Positions 48,703-57,162 of a stretch of DNA of 64,000 nt are shown piece after piece. The translations under genes and the position numbers were made by a program. Each line of letters opens with the position of its first letter. Position 1 is the first letter of the stretch. The notes under the pieces were generated by a model. It was given only the letters and a program-made list of their open reading frames with translations. It was not told the DNA's origin and searched no databases. This DNA comes from Saliniramus fredricksonii (GTDB taxonomy: Bacteria; Pseudomonadota; Alphaproteobacteria; Rhizobiales; Beijerinckiaceae), in assembly GCF_900094735.1 (NCBI RefSeq), contig NZ_FMBM01000001.1, forward strand, positions 868,001-932,000, read 5' to 3'.

Positions 48703-49947
48703 ATGAAGACGGGCACCCGCAACTACGCCATCGTCACGGCCTCCTACTGGAGTTTCACGCTGACGGACGGCGCCCTGCGCATGCTGGTGCTGCTGCATTT
48801 CTTCAACCTCGGCTATTCTCCCTTCACCCTGGCCTTTCTCTTCCTGCTCTATGAAGCAGCCGGCGTCGTAGCGAATTTCGTCGGCGGCTGGCTCGCCACG
48901 CGATTCGGCATCACGCGGATGCTCAGCGTGGGGCTGGTGACGCAGATTACCGGCTTTCTCATCCTCTCCGCCGTCTCGCCGCAATGGAGTGTGGTGCTCT
49001 CCGTCGCCTGGGTGGTGGCGGCGCAGGGCGTGTGCGGTGTGGCCAAGGATCTGACCAAGACCGCCTCGAAATCCGCGATCAAGGTGGCGGAGGCCGAGGC
49101 CCGCGGTGAGGCGGGGGAGAGTCGGCTCTTCGCCTGGGTCGCCTGGTTCACCGGCTCCAAGAACGCCATGAAGGGTTTCGGTTTCTTCCTCGGCGGCCTG
49201 CTGCTCGAGACGCTGGGCTTCCGCCATGCGCTCTACGCCATGGCCGGCGCACTCGCCCTGGTGCTCGTCGCGGTGAGCCTGTCGCTTCCCGCCTTCATGG
49301 GCAAGGCGAAGGCGAGCGGGAGCGCCCGGGAGCTTTTCGGCAAGAGCCGCGCCATCAATCTGCTTGCGGCGGCGCGGGTGATGCTGTTTGGCGCGCGCGA
49401 CGTCTGGTTCGTCGTCGGCTTGCCCGTCTTTCTCTATGCGTCCGGCTGGACCTTCACCATGGTTGGTGGATTCCTGGCTGTGTGGACGATCGGTTACGGC
49501 GCGGTGCAGGCGTTCGCGCCGCATCTCGTGCCGCGTTCCGCCGACGGGTTCAGCCGCGAGGTCGGTGCCGCGCGGATCTGGGCGGTGGCGCTCGCGGGTT
49601 TGCCCGTCATGATCGCGCTGGCGCTGATCGGCCTCGACCTGCGACCCGACCTGATCCTGGTGACGGGTCTCCTCGTCTTCGGTTTCGCCTTTGCCGTGAA
49701 TTCCTCGCTGCATTCCTATCTGATCCTCGCCTATGCCGGTTCGAAGAAGGCGGCGGAGGATGTCGGGTTCTATTATGCGGCGAATGCGGCGGGCCGCTTC
49801 ATGGGCACGCTGCTCTCGGGCCTGCTCTACCAGTATGGCGGAATCCACGCCTGCCTGATCGGCTCCGCCCTCATGCTGACTGCGTGTTTCGCCTTCACGC
49901 TCGGTCTGCCGCGCGGACAGGCCGGCCTCTCCGCGCCTGCGGAATGA
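48703..49947 (+). CDS. arsJ: Organoarsenical efflux MFS transporter ArsJ
   Basis: The 414-residue protein has twelve hydrophobic segments and the ArsJ-specific start NYAIVTASYWSFTLTDGALRMLVLLHF in two blocks, then GVCGVAKDLTKTASKSAIK and WVAWFTGSKNAMKGFGFFLGG. ArsJ exports 1-arseno-3-phosphoglycerate, giving arsenate resistance together with the preceding dehydrogenase. The pair is normally in ars operons with arsR or other ars genes; none is present here. It is cotranscribed with gap. Confidence 0.93.
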   Translation: MKTGTRNYAIVTASYWSFTLTDGALRMLVLLHFFNLGYSPFTLAFLFLLYEAAGVVANFVGGWLATRFGITRMLSVGLVTQITGFLILSAVSPQWSVVLSVAWVVAAQGVCGVAKDLTKTASKSAIKVAEAEARGEAGESRLFAWVAWFTGSKNAMKGFGFFLGGLLLETLGFRHALYAMAGALALVLVAVSLSLPAFMGKAKASGSARELFGKSRAINLLAAARVMLFGARDVWFVVGLPVFLYASGWTFTMVGGFLAVWTIGYGAVQAFAPHLVPRSADGFSREVGAARIWAVALAGLPVMIALALIGLDLRPDLILVTGLLVFGFAFAVNSSLHSYLILAYAGSKKAAEDVGFYYAANAAGRFMGTLLSGLLYQYGGIHACLIGSALMLTACFAFTLGLPRGQAGLSAPAE

Positions 49948-50055
49948 TCGGATTGCGCCTGTTTGCCGGCAGCGGGAGCGATGTTTGCGCGAAAGCGGTT
50001 TCTTCGCGGGAGAACATGCTCTAAATACCCCGTTTCGCAATGATCGGGCCCGTCC

Positions 50056-51174
50056 ATGTCCCATAACAGTTTCGGCCATCTGTTTCGCGTCACCACCTTC
50101 GGCGAGAGCCACGGGCCGGCTCTCGGCTGCGTGGTTGACGGCTGTCCGCCGCAGATCCCGCTCACCGTCGCGGAAATCCAGGCCGAGCTCGACCGCAGGC
50201 GGCCGGGCCAGTCGCGCTTTACCACGCAGCGCCGCGAGCCGGATCAGGTGCGCATTCTCTCCGGCGTGTTCCAGGACGAGCGCATGCCGCAGCAGGTAAC
50301 AACCGGCACGCCGATCGCGCTGATGATCGAGAATGTCGATCAGCGCTCGAAGGATTACTCCGATATCCGCGACAAGTATCGCCCCGGCCACGCGGACTAC
50401 CCTTACGATATCAAGTATGGCGTGCGCGATTATCGCGGCGGCGGGCGCTCCTCGGCGCGTGAGACGGCGGCGCGGGTTGCCGCCGGTGCCATCGCCCGCA
50501 AGGTCGTGCCGGGTCTGCGCGTGCGCGGTGCGCTGGTGCAGATGGGTCCGCATGCGATCGATCGCGGCAACTGGGACTGGGACGAGATCGCGCGCAACCC
50601 GTTCTTCTGCCCCGATGCGCAGGCTGCCGCATTCTACGCCGATTATCTCGACGGCATCCGCAAATCCGGCTCCTCGGTCGGAGCCGTGATCGAGGTCGTG
50701 GCCGAGGGCGTGCCGCCGGGTCTGGGTGCGCCGGTCTATGGCAAGCTCGATACCGAAATCGCCGCGGCGCTGATGTCGATCAATGCGGTCAAGGGCGTCG
50801 AGATCGGCGCCGGTTTCGCCGCAGCCGCTTTGACCGGCGAGGAAAACGCGGATGAAATGCGCCCCGGCAACGGGGATGCGCCCACCTTCACCAGCAACCA
50901 GGCGGGCGGCATTCTCGGCGGCATCTCCACCGGCCAGCCGGTGGTGGCGCGCTTCGCCGTGAAGCCGACTTCCTCGATCCTGACCCCGCGCGCCACGGTG
51001 ACGCGCGACAATGCCGAGGCCGATATCCTCACCAGGGGCCGTCACGACCCCTGTGTGGGGATTCGCGCCGTTCCCGTCGGCGAGGCCATGCTGGCCTGCA
51101 TCATCGCCGATCACTATCTCAGACACAGGGGCCAGGTTGGCAAAAGCGCCCCCTGGCCCGCAGGCGGTTCCTGA
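50056..51174 (+). CDS. aroC: Chorismate synthase
   Basis: The 372-residue enzyme makes chorismate from 5-enolpyruvylshikimate-3-phosphate, the last shikimate-pathway step, using reduced FMN. Signatures [35 protein letters not shown] and [17 protein letters not shown] are present. The length is normal. ribB, which makes a riboflavin precursor and hence supports its FMN cofactor, follows after 31 bases on the same strand, so the two may be cotranscribed. Confidence 0.97.
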   Translation: MSHNSFGHLFRVTTFGESHGPALGCVVDGCPPQIPLTVAEIQAELDRRRPGQSRFTTQRREPDQVRILSGVFQDERMPQQVTTGTPIALMIENVDQRSKDYSDIRDKYRPGHADYPYDIKYGVRDYRGGGRSSARETAARVAAGAIARKVVPGLRVRGALVQMGPHAIDRGNWDWDEIARNPFFCPDAQAAAFYADYLDGIRKSGSSVGAVIEVVAEGVPPGLGAPVYGKLDTEIAAALMSINAVKGVEIGAGFAAAALTGEENADEMRPGNGDAPTFTSNQAGGILGGISTGQPVVARFAVKPTSSILTPRATVTRDNAEADILTRGRHDPCVGIRAVPVGEAMLACIIADHYLRHRGQVGKSAPWPAGGS

Positions 51175-51205
51175 TCGCCCTTCCTCCATACCAATGTGAG
51201 CCACC

Positions 51206-52279
51206 ATGCCCCAATCCGTCACAGAAGCCATCGAAGCCTTTGCCGCCGGCGAGATCGTCATCGTCACCGATGACGACGATCGCGAGAACGAAGGCGATCT
51301 GATCGTCGCGGCAACGCATTGCACGCCGGAGAAGATGGCCTTCATCATCCGTCATACCTGCGGCATCGTCTGCGCACCGTTGACCCAGAGCGAGGCCCGC
51401 CGGCTGCGCCTTGATCCGATGGTGCCTTCCAATGATGCACCGCTCGGCACGGCCTTCACCGTTTCCGTCGATACCCGTCACGGGTTGACCACCGGCATCT
51501 CCGCCGAGCAGCGCTGCAACACCGTGCGCGCGCTCGCCAACGGCAATATGGGTGCCGGTGACTTCGTGCGCCCCGGCCATGTCTTCCCGCTGATCGCCAA
51601 GGAAGGCGGCGTGCTGATGCGCTCCGGCCATACCGAAGCGGCGGTGGATCTGTGCAGGCTCGCCGGCCTTCCGGAAGTCGGTGTGATCTGCGAGCTCGCC
51701 AATGATGACGGCACCGTGATGAAGGGCGAGCAGATCACCGCCTTTGGCGAGAAACACGGCCTCAAGCGCGTCTCCGTGGCCGATCTGATTTCCTATCGGC
51801 AGGCGCGGGAGAAGCTCGTCGAGCGGCTCGGCAGTTTCCCGGTCGAGACCAGATATGGCGAGATGACGGCTTATGCCTATGCCACACCCTTCGACGAGGT
51901 ACAGCATTTCGCACTGGTCCACGGCGCGATGGGCGATGGCGATAACGTGCTCGCGCGGCTGCATCGCGCCAATGTCGTGACGGATATCTTCCAGGGTGGC
52001 GCGGGGCTCGATGCGGCTTTGGCGCGGATCGCGCAGGAAGGGCGCGGCGTCGTGGTCTATCTGCGCGAGGGCACGGCGGGTGTGCCGATGACCTCCTTCA
52101 AGGAGGATACGACGGGCACCGAGGCGGAGCGCACGCGCACCTGGCGCGAAGTCGGTCTCGGCGCCCAGATCCTGCGTGATCTGGGCGTGAAGTCGATTCG
52201 CAATCTCTCGACATCGAAACGCGCCTTCGTCGGCCTCGGCGGGTTCGGGATCGAGATCAAGGGCGTCGAGACGCTCTGA
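51206..52279 (+). CDS. ribB: 3,4-dihydroxy-2-butanone-4-phosphate synthase with degenerate GTP-cyclohydrolase-II domain
   Basis: The 357-residue protein has an intact N-terminal RibB domain with DDDDRENEGDL (22-32), TCGIVCAPL, HGLTTGISAEQR and GHTEAAVDLC. It converts ribulose 5-phosphate to the four-carbon riboflavin precursor. The C-terminal half (from about 205) aligns with GTP cyclohydrolase II, but the zinc-binding Cys cluster (normally H-S-E-C-L-T-G-D and R-C-D-C) reads HRANVVTDIFQGGAGLD. It has no Cys and cannot bind the catalytic zinc. Such half-dead fusions are known in alphaproteobacteria, where a separate ribA supplies the activity. Confidence 0.94.
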   Translation: MPQSVTEAIEAFAAGEIVIVTDDDDRENEGDLIVAATHCTPEKMAFIIRHTCGIVCAPLTQSEARRLRLDPMVPSNDAPLGTAFTVSVDTRHGLTTGISAEQRCNTVRALANGNMGAGDFVRPGHVFPLIAKEGGVLMRSGHTEAAVDLCRLAGLPEVGVICELANDDGTVMKGEQITAFGEKHGLKRVSVADLISYRQAREKLVERLGSFPVETRYGEMTAYAYATPFDEVQHFALVHGAMGDGDNVLARLHRANVVTDIFQGGAGLDAALARIAQEGRGVVVYLREGTAGVPMTSFKEDTTGTEAERTRTWREVGLGAQILRDLGVKSIRNLSTSKRAFVGLGGFGIEIKGVETL

Positions 52280-52300
52280 CGCCGGATATCGGGCGCGGCG

Positions 52301-52322
52301 CGGCGGGTTGCGAGACCCGCCG
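52301..52322. terminator. Hairpin between convergent ribB and pccA
   Basis: CGGCGGGT (52301-52308) and ACCCGCCG (52315-52322) form an 8-bp stem with a 6-base loop. Neither side has a T-run, so it may be a weak bidirectional terminator. Confidence 0.45.
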
Positions 52323-52336
52323 ACCTCCCCGGATGC

Positions 52337-54340
52337 TCAGGCGAATTCCAGAATCACCGCATCGACGGCGAGGCTGTCGCCTTCCTTCGCGACGATCTTC
52401 GCGATCGTGCCTTCGCGCTCGGCGCGCAGCACGTTCTCCATCTTCATCGCCTCGACCATGACCAGCGGCTCGCCGATCTTGACCTCCTGGCCCTCGCTCA
52501 CGAGAAGCGAGCGCACCAGCCCCGGCATCGGGCAGAGCAGCTGCTTGGTGGCGCCGCCATCGCGCTTTTCCGGCATGATCGCGGCAAGATCGGCCTCGCG
52601 GCGGGTATAGACCCGCACATCGGAAAAGGCGCCGGCATGCGAGAGCCGCACGCCGTTGAGGAGGGCGCGCACCTGCATCGCCACCGGCGTGCCGTCGATC
52701 GTGCCGGCCCAGACCGGATCACCCGGCTTCCAGCCGCTGGCGACGAGGATGCGGGTACCGTCTGCGAAATCCACGGCGAGCTGGCCTTCGGCCTCGCTGA
52801 TCGTGATGTCGTGGCGTTCGCTGCCCAGCATGACAGAGCGTTCGCGGGTGAAGCGCACCGCCTCATCGGGGCGCATCTGGCCGCTGATGCGGCGCTTGCG
52901 CTCGTTGAGCAGGTGATCGATCTGTGCACCCACCGCCGCGATGCGCAGCGCGACGACACCCTCCGGCACGGGCAAGGCGAAACCGTCCGGGAATTCCTCG
53001 GCGATGAAGCCTGTCGAGAGCCGTGCCTCGCGCCAGCGCGGATGCGCCATCAGGGCGGAGAGGAAGGGAATGTTGTGGCGGATGCCGTCGATGGCAAACG
53101 CATCGAGCGCGCGGGCCTGGGCCTCGATCGCCTGTTCGCGGGTGGGGGCGTGGGTGACGAGCTTGGCGATCATCGGATCGTAATAGATCGAGATCTCACC
53201 GCCCTCGGTGACGCCGGTATCATTGCGCACGCTGACACCGTCCATGCCGGAATCCGCCGGCGGGCGGTAGAGCGTGAGCCGACCGGTCGAGGGCAGGAAG
53301 CCGCGGGTGGGATCCTCGGCATAGATGCGGCTTTCCACCGACCAGCCGTCGAGCCGGATATCCTCCTGCGCATGACGCAGCTTCTCGCCGGCGGCGACGC
53401 GGATCATCTCCTCGACGAGATCGATTCCGGTGATCATCTCGGTGACCGGATGCTCCACCTGCAGGCGGGTATTCATCTCGAGAAAGAAGAAGGACTTGTC
53501 CTGGCCGACGACGAATTCGACCGTGCCGGCGGAATCGTAATCCACGGCTTTGGCGAGCGCGACGGCCTGCTCGCCCATCTCGCGGCGGGTTTCCTCGTCG
53601 AGCAGCGGGCTCGGGGCCTCTTCGATGACCTTCTGGTTGCGGCGCTGGATCGAGCATTCGCGCTCCGAGACCCAGATCGCATTGCCGTGCTTGTCGCCCA
53701 GCACCTGGATCTCGATATGGCGCGGATCGACGATGAACTTTTCCACGAAGACCCGGTCGTCACCGAAGGAGGAGGCGGCTTCCGATTTGGCGCGGGCGAA
53801 GCCTTCCGCCACCTCGTCCGCCGAATGGGCGATCCGCATGCCCTTGCCGCCGCCGCCGGCGGAGGCCTTGATCATTACCGGATAGCCGATCTCGTCGGCG
53901 ATCTGCACCGCGTGTTCGGGGCTCTCGATCACCCCGAGAAAGCCGGGAACCGTCGAGACATTGGCCGTGGCTGCCGCCTTCTTCGATTCGATCTTGTCGC
54001 CCATGGCGGCGATGGCGCGCGGATTGGGACCGATGAAGACGATGCCCGCCGCCTTCAGCGCCTCGGCGAAGGCCTCGCGCTCGGAGAGGAAGCCGTAGCC
54101 GGGATGTACGGCCTGGGCGCCGGTCTGCTTGCAGGCATCGATGATCTTCTCGATGACGAGATAGGATTCGGCTGCGGCTGCCGGCCCGATATGCACCGCC
54201 TCATCCGCCATCTCCACATGCAGCGCGTCGCGATCGGCATCGGAATAGACCGCGACGGTCGCAATGCCCATCCGCTTCGCAGTCTTGATGATCCGGCAGG
54301 CGATTTCGCCGCGATTGGCGATGAGAATCTTGTCGAACAT
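52337..54340 (-). CDS. pccA: Acetyl/propionyl-CoA carboxylase alpha subunit
   Basis: The 667-residue protein has a biotin carboxylase domain starting MFDKILIANRGEIACRI, the ATP-grasp glycine loop KASAGGGGKGMRIA, EMNTRLQVEHPVTE, and a C-terminal biotinyl domain with EAMKMENV (biotin on Lys633). The length and the PccA-type linker (about 450-590) fit propionyl-CoA carboxylase, which makes methylmalonyl-CoA. The pccB beta subunit is not in the window. A perfect TTGACA lies at 54387-54392 upstream, but no matching -10 was found. Confidence 0.94.
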   Translation of the reverse strand: MFDKILIANRGEIACRIIKTAKRMGIATVAVYSDADRDALHVEMADEAVHIGPAAAAESYLVIEKIIDACKQTGAQAVHPGYGFLSEREAFAEALKAAGIVFIGPNPRAIAAMGDKIESKKAAATANVSTVPGFLGVIESPEHAVQIADEIGYPVMIKASAGGGGKGMRIAHSADEVAEGFARAKSEAASSFGDDRVFVEKFIVDPRHIEIQVLGDKHGNAIWVSERECSIQRRNQKVIEEAPSPLLDEETRREMGEQAVALAKAVDYDSAGTVEFVVGQDKSFFFLEMNTRLQVEHPVTEMITGIDLVEEMIRVAAGEKLRHAQEDIRLDGWSVESRIYAEDPTRGFLPSTGRLTLYRPPADSGMDGVSVRNDTGVTEGGEISIYYDPMIAKLVTHAPTREQAIEAQARALDAFAIDGIRHNIPFLSALMAHPRWREARLSTGFIAEEFPDGFALPVPEGVVALRIAAVGAQIDHLLNERKRRISGQMRPDEAVRFTRERSVMLGSERHDITISEAEGQLAVDFADGTRILVASGWKPGDPVWAGTIDGTPVAMQVRALLNGVRLSHAGAFSDVRVYTRREADLAAIMPEKRDGGATKQLLCPMPGLVRSLLVSEGQEVKIGEPLVMVEAMKMENVLRAEREGTIAKIVAKEGDSLAVDAVILEFA

Positions 54341-54684
54341 GGGCAGACTGAACTCGTGCGGTTGGAACGGGCTGCAAAGGCGAAACTGTCAAGCGTTACG
54401 TCCATCATCTCCCGCGCGCTGTCAAGCATGGGTCCGGATCACGAGGCACATCTCCGGGTTGGTGAGCCATGGCGGCACGCATGAGGACCGTGCGTGCATG
54501 CGCGCCTGCGCGATCTGCGCGATTTCACGCATGCACCCGCGCGCCCGTCGGATTATGCTCAGGCCATCGCCGACGCGCATGCCATGCTGCCACGAGCCAC
54601 GCGCAGGCACCCTGCAGCGATGCGGGCGACGAGACTGATACGAGCCGCATCCAACGATCTGCGTGAGATCATCGAGAGACCGAC
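54341..54684. other. Intergenic region between pccA and the aminotransferase gene
   Basis: The 344 bases contain only short overlapping frames without ribosome binding sites. An 8-bp inverted repeat TGCATGCG (54495-54502) and CGCATGCA (54528-54535) lies in the middle with a 25-base spacer and may be a regulator site for either divergent gene. GAGAG precedes the aminotransferase start. Confidence 0.45.
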
Positions 54685-56007
54685 ATGACCAGCGTCCTGC
54701 ATCGCAGCCTGAAAGCCACCTATCCCAGGGCCGCCAGCGGCCACGGCATCCATATCCGCGACACGCAAGGCCGCGATTATATCGACGCTTCCGGCGGCGC
54801 GGCGGTCTCCTGTCTCGGCCACATGCATCCCGACGTGCTGAGCGCCATGCGCAAGCAGCTCGAGCAGCTCGAATACGCCCATACCGGCTTCTTCACGACG
54901 GAAGTGGCGGAGCAGCTCGGCGATGATCTCGTGGCGCATGCGCCGGAGGGGATGTCGCATGTCTATTTCGTCTCGGGTGGCTCCGAGGCGATCGAGGCGG
55001 CCCTGAAGATGGCGCGGCAATATTTCGTCGAGATCGGCCAGCCGCAGCGCGCCCGATTCATCGCCCGCAAGCAGAGCTATCACGGCAATACGCTCGGCGC
55101 GCTCGCGGTGGGCGGCAACGAATGGCGCCGGGCCCAGTTCGAGCCGCTCCTCGTCAAGACGCATCACGTCTCCCCGCCCTATGCCTATCGCGACCGCCGC
55201 GCCGACGAGAGCGACGCGGAATACGGTGAGCGCCTGGCGCAGGAGCTGGAGGCGATGATCGCCGAGCTCGGGCCGGAGACGATCATCGGCTTCATCGCCG
55301 AGACGGTGGGCGGCGCCACTGCCGGAGCGCTCACCGCGCCGGAAGGCTATTACCGGCGCGTGCGCGAGATCTGCGACCGGCACGGCATCCTGCTCATTCT
55401 CGACGAGGTGATGTGCGGCATGGGCCGCACCGGCACGCTGCATGCCTGCGAGCAGGAGGGCGTCACCCCCGATCTGATGACCATCGCCAAGGGCATGGGC
55501 GGCGGTTACGCGCCGATCGGCGGGGTGCTGGTGCACGAGAAGATCATCGACGCCTTCGCCTCGGGCTCCGGCCTGTTCCAGCACGGCCATACCTATCTCG
55601 GCCACCCGGTCGCCTGCGCCGCCTCGCTCGCGGTGCAACAGGTGATCCGCCGCGACAATCTGCTGGAGAATGTGCGCAAGCAGGGCACATATCTGACGCA
55701 ACGCCTCGAGGCGCGTTTCGGCAATCACCCCCATGTGGGCGATATTCGCGGGCGCGGCCTTTTCCAGGCCATCGAGCTCGTCGCCGACCGCTCCTCGAAG
55801 GAGACCTTCGACCCGGCCCGCAAGGTGCATGCGCAGATCAAGCAGGAGGCCATGGCGCGCGGCCTGATCTGCTATCCGATGGGCGGCACCATCGACGGCA
55901 TCCACGGCGATCACGTCCTCCTCGCCCCTCCCTTCATCGTCACCGAGGCCGATATCGACGCCATCGTCGAGCGCCTCGGTGACGCGGTGGATGCGGTGGT
56001 CGGCTGA
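54685..56007 (+). CDS. Class III (PLP-dependent) aminotransferase
   Basis: The 440-residue protein has the class III pattern: VYFVSGGSEAIEAALKMA, QSYHGNTLGALAVGG, LILDEVMCGMGRTG and the PLP lysine Lys269 in MTIAKGMGGGYAPIGG. HTYLGHPVACAASLAV follows. The family moves the amino group of omega-amino acids, diamines or similar to an oxo acid. The substrate is not clear from sequence, and relatives are usually named generically as aspartate aminotransferase family. Two GTPase genes follow on the same strand after 75 bases; a functional link is not evident. Confidence 0.92.
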   Translation: MTSVLHRSLKATYPRAASGHGIHIRDTQGRDYIDASGGAAVSCLGHMHPDVLSAMRKQLEQLEYAHTGFFTTEVAEQLGDDLVAHAPEGMSHVYFVSGGSEAIEAALKMARQYFVEIGQPQRARFIARKQSYHGNTLGALAVGGNEWRRAQFEPLLVKTHHVSPPYAYRDRRADESDAEYGERLAQELEAMIAELGPETIIGFIAETVGGATAGALTAPEGYYRRVREICDRHGILLILDEVMCGMGRTGTLHACEQEGVTPDLMTIAKGMGGGYAPIGGVLVHEKIIDAFASGSGLFQHGHTYLGHPVACAASLAVQQVIRRDNLLENVRKQGTYLTQRLEARFGNHPHVGDIRGRGLFQAIELVADRSSKETFDPARKVHAQIKQEAMARGLICYPMGGTIDGIHGDHVLLAPPFIVTEADIDAIVERLGDAVDAVVG

Positions 56008-56082
56008 GGCCGGCGTGACGCCGATTGCGCCGGGCCCGCGCAGACACTAGATTCCGGCTTCAACGAGGCGAATGGATCGGTC

Positions 56083-57162
56083 GTGCGGGATTATATCGGG
56101 CGCATCTTGCGCAAGGGCGCGGCAGTTTCGCCGCCGGTGATCGAAGGCCAGGCGGTTCCGACGCCGACCCTGTGGCTGCTCGGCAAAACCGGGGCGGGCA
56201 AGTCGTCGCTGGTGCGCGCACTGACGGGCGAGGCGGATATCGGCGAGGGTTTTGCGCCCTGCACCCGCACGGCCATGGCCTATGATTATCCGGCAGAGCA
56301 CCCGGTGCTGCGCTTTCTCGATACGCGCGGCATCGGCGAGGCCGGCTATGACCCGCAGGAGGATCTTGCGCAAGCCGAACGCGGCAGCCATGCCCTTGTC
56401 GTCGTGGCGCGGCTGGACGATCCGGTACAGGGCGCGGTGGCCGACATCCTGCGTGAATTGCGCCGCCGCCGCGCCGCTCTTCCCGTGCTGATTGCGCATA
56501 CCGGCGCCGATCTCGCCGAGAGCAATGCCATGCGCGCCCGCGCACAGGCGGCCACGCAGTCGCGTTTCGAGGAGGCAGCGGGTGCCGCGCTGCCCGCCGT
56601 GACCCTCGCGCTTCCCGCCGGCGAGGCCACCGGTAAAGGGCTCGACGAGCTGCGTGCGGCGTTGGCGGGTCTCTTGCCGGAAGCGGCGCTGCTGATCATG
56701 CGCGAAGGCGCGCGCGACGCGGAATCTGCGCGCTTTGCCGAGATCAAGCCTCTGGTGATGTGGTATGCCGGTGCGGCGGCTGCGAGCGATGTCGCCCCGG
56801 TGATCGGTGCCGTCGGCGTCCCCGCGATTCAGGGCGCGATGCTCCACGCCATGGCCGGTCGCTACGGTGTCCCCTGGACCACGCAACGCGCCGGTGCCTT
56901 CGCCGGGGCGCTCGGCTCGGGCGCGCTGATGCGCTTTGCCGGATCCCATGCGGCCCGCCAGGTGGCGAAGCTCGTCCCCGTGGTCGGACAGACACTCGGT
57001 GCGGCGAGTGCGGCGGCGATCAGCTTCGCCACCACCTTCGCGCTCGGGCGTGCAGCGGCCTACTGGCTCGACCGCGAATCGCGCGGTGAGCGGGCGAGCG
57101 CGGCGGATCTGCGCCGTCTCTACGAGGAAGCCTTCGCGAGGGCGCGCGATGCAGCTGGCTGA
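56083..57162 (+). CDS. Membrane-associated GTPase with DUF697-like C-terminus
   Basis: From GTG 56083 the protein has 359 residues. An Era-like GTPase domain shows G1 GKTGAGKSS (34-42), a G2-type Thr in CTRTAMAYDYP and G3 FLDTRG (78-83). The G4 position reads AHTGADL rather than NKxD, so base specificity is uncertain. The C-terminal half has glycine/alanine-rich hydrophobic helices (VIGAVGVPAIQGAMLHAMAG, AFAGALGSGALMRF, LVPVVGQTLGAASAAAISFATTFALGRAAAYWL split by turns) typical of DUF697. It probably remodels or senses membranes, by analogy. Its end overlaps the next GTPase gene by 14 bases. Confidence 0.82.
   Translation: MRDYIGRILRKGAAVSPPVIEGQAVPTPTLWLLGKTGAGKSSLVRALTGEADIGEGFAPCTRTAMAYDYPAEHPVLRFLDTRGIGEAGYDPQEDLAQAERGSHALVVVARLDDPVQGAVADILRELRRRRAALPVLIAHTGADLAESNAMRARAQAATQSRFEEAAGAALPAVTLALPAGEATGKGLDELRAALAGLLPEAALLIMREGARDAESARFAEIKPLVMWYAGAAAASDVAPVIGAVGVPAIQGAMLHAMAGRYGVPWTTQRAGAFAGALGSGALMRFAGSHAARQVAKLVPVVGQTLGAASAAAISFATTFALGRAAAYWLDRESRGERASAADLRRLYEEAFARARDAAG

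Noticed and set aside
48619-51348. 909-codon minus-strand frame opposite arsJ and aroC
   Set aside because: It is antisense to two well-defined families and spans their intergenic gap.
54364-54392. Possible sigma-70 promoter of pccA
   Set aside because: The -35 TTGACA is perfect, but the base run at the -10 position (CGTTCC) does not resemble a -10.
52637-54484. 615-codon plus-strand frame opposite pccA
   Set aside because: pccA has all carboxylase and biotinyl motifs; this is a mirror frame.
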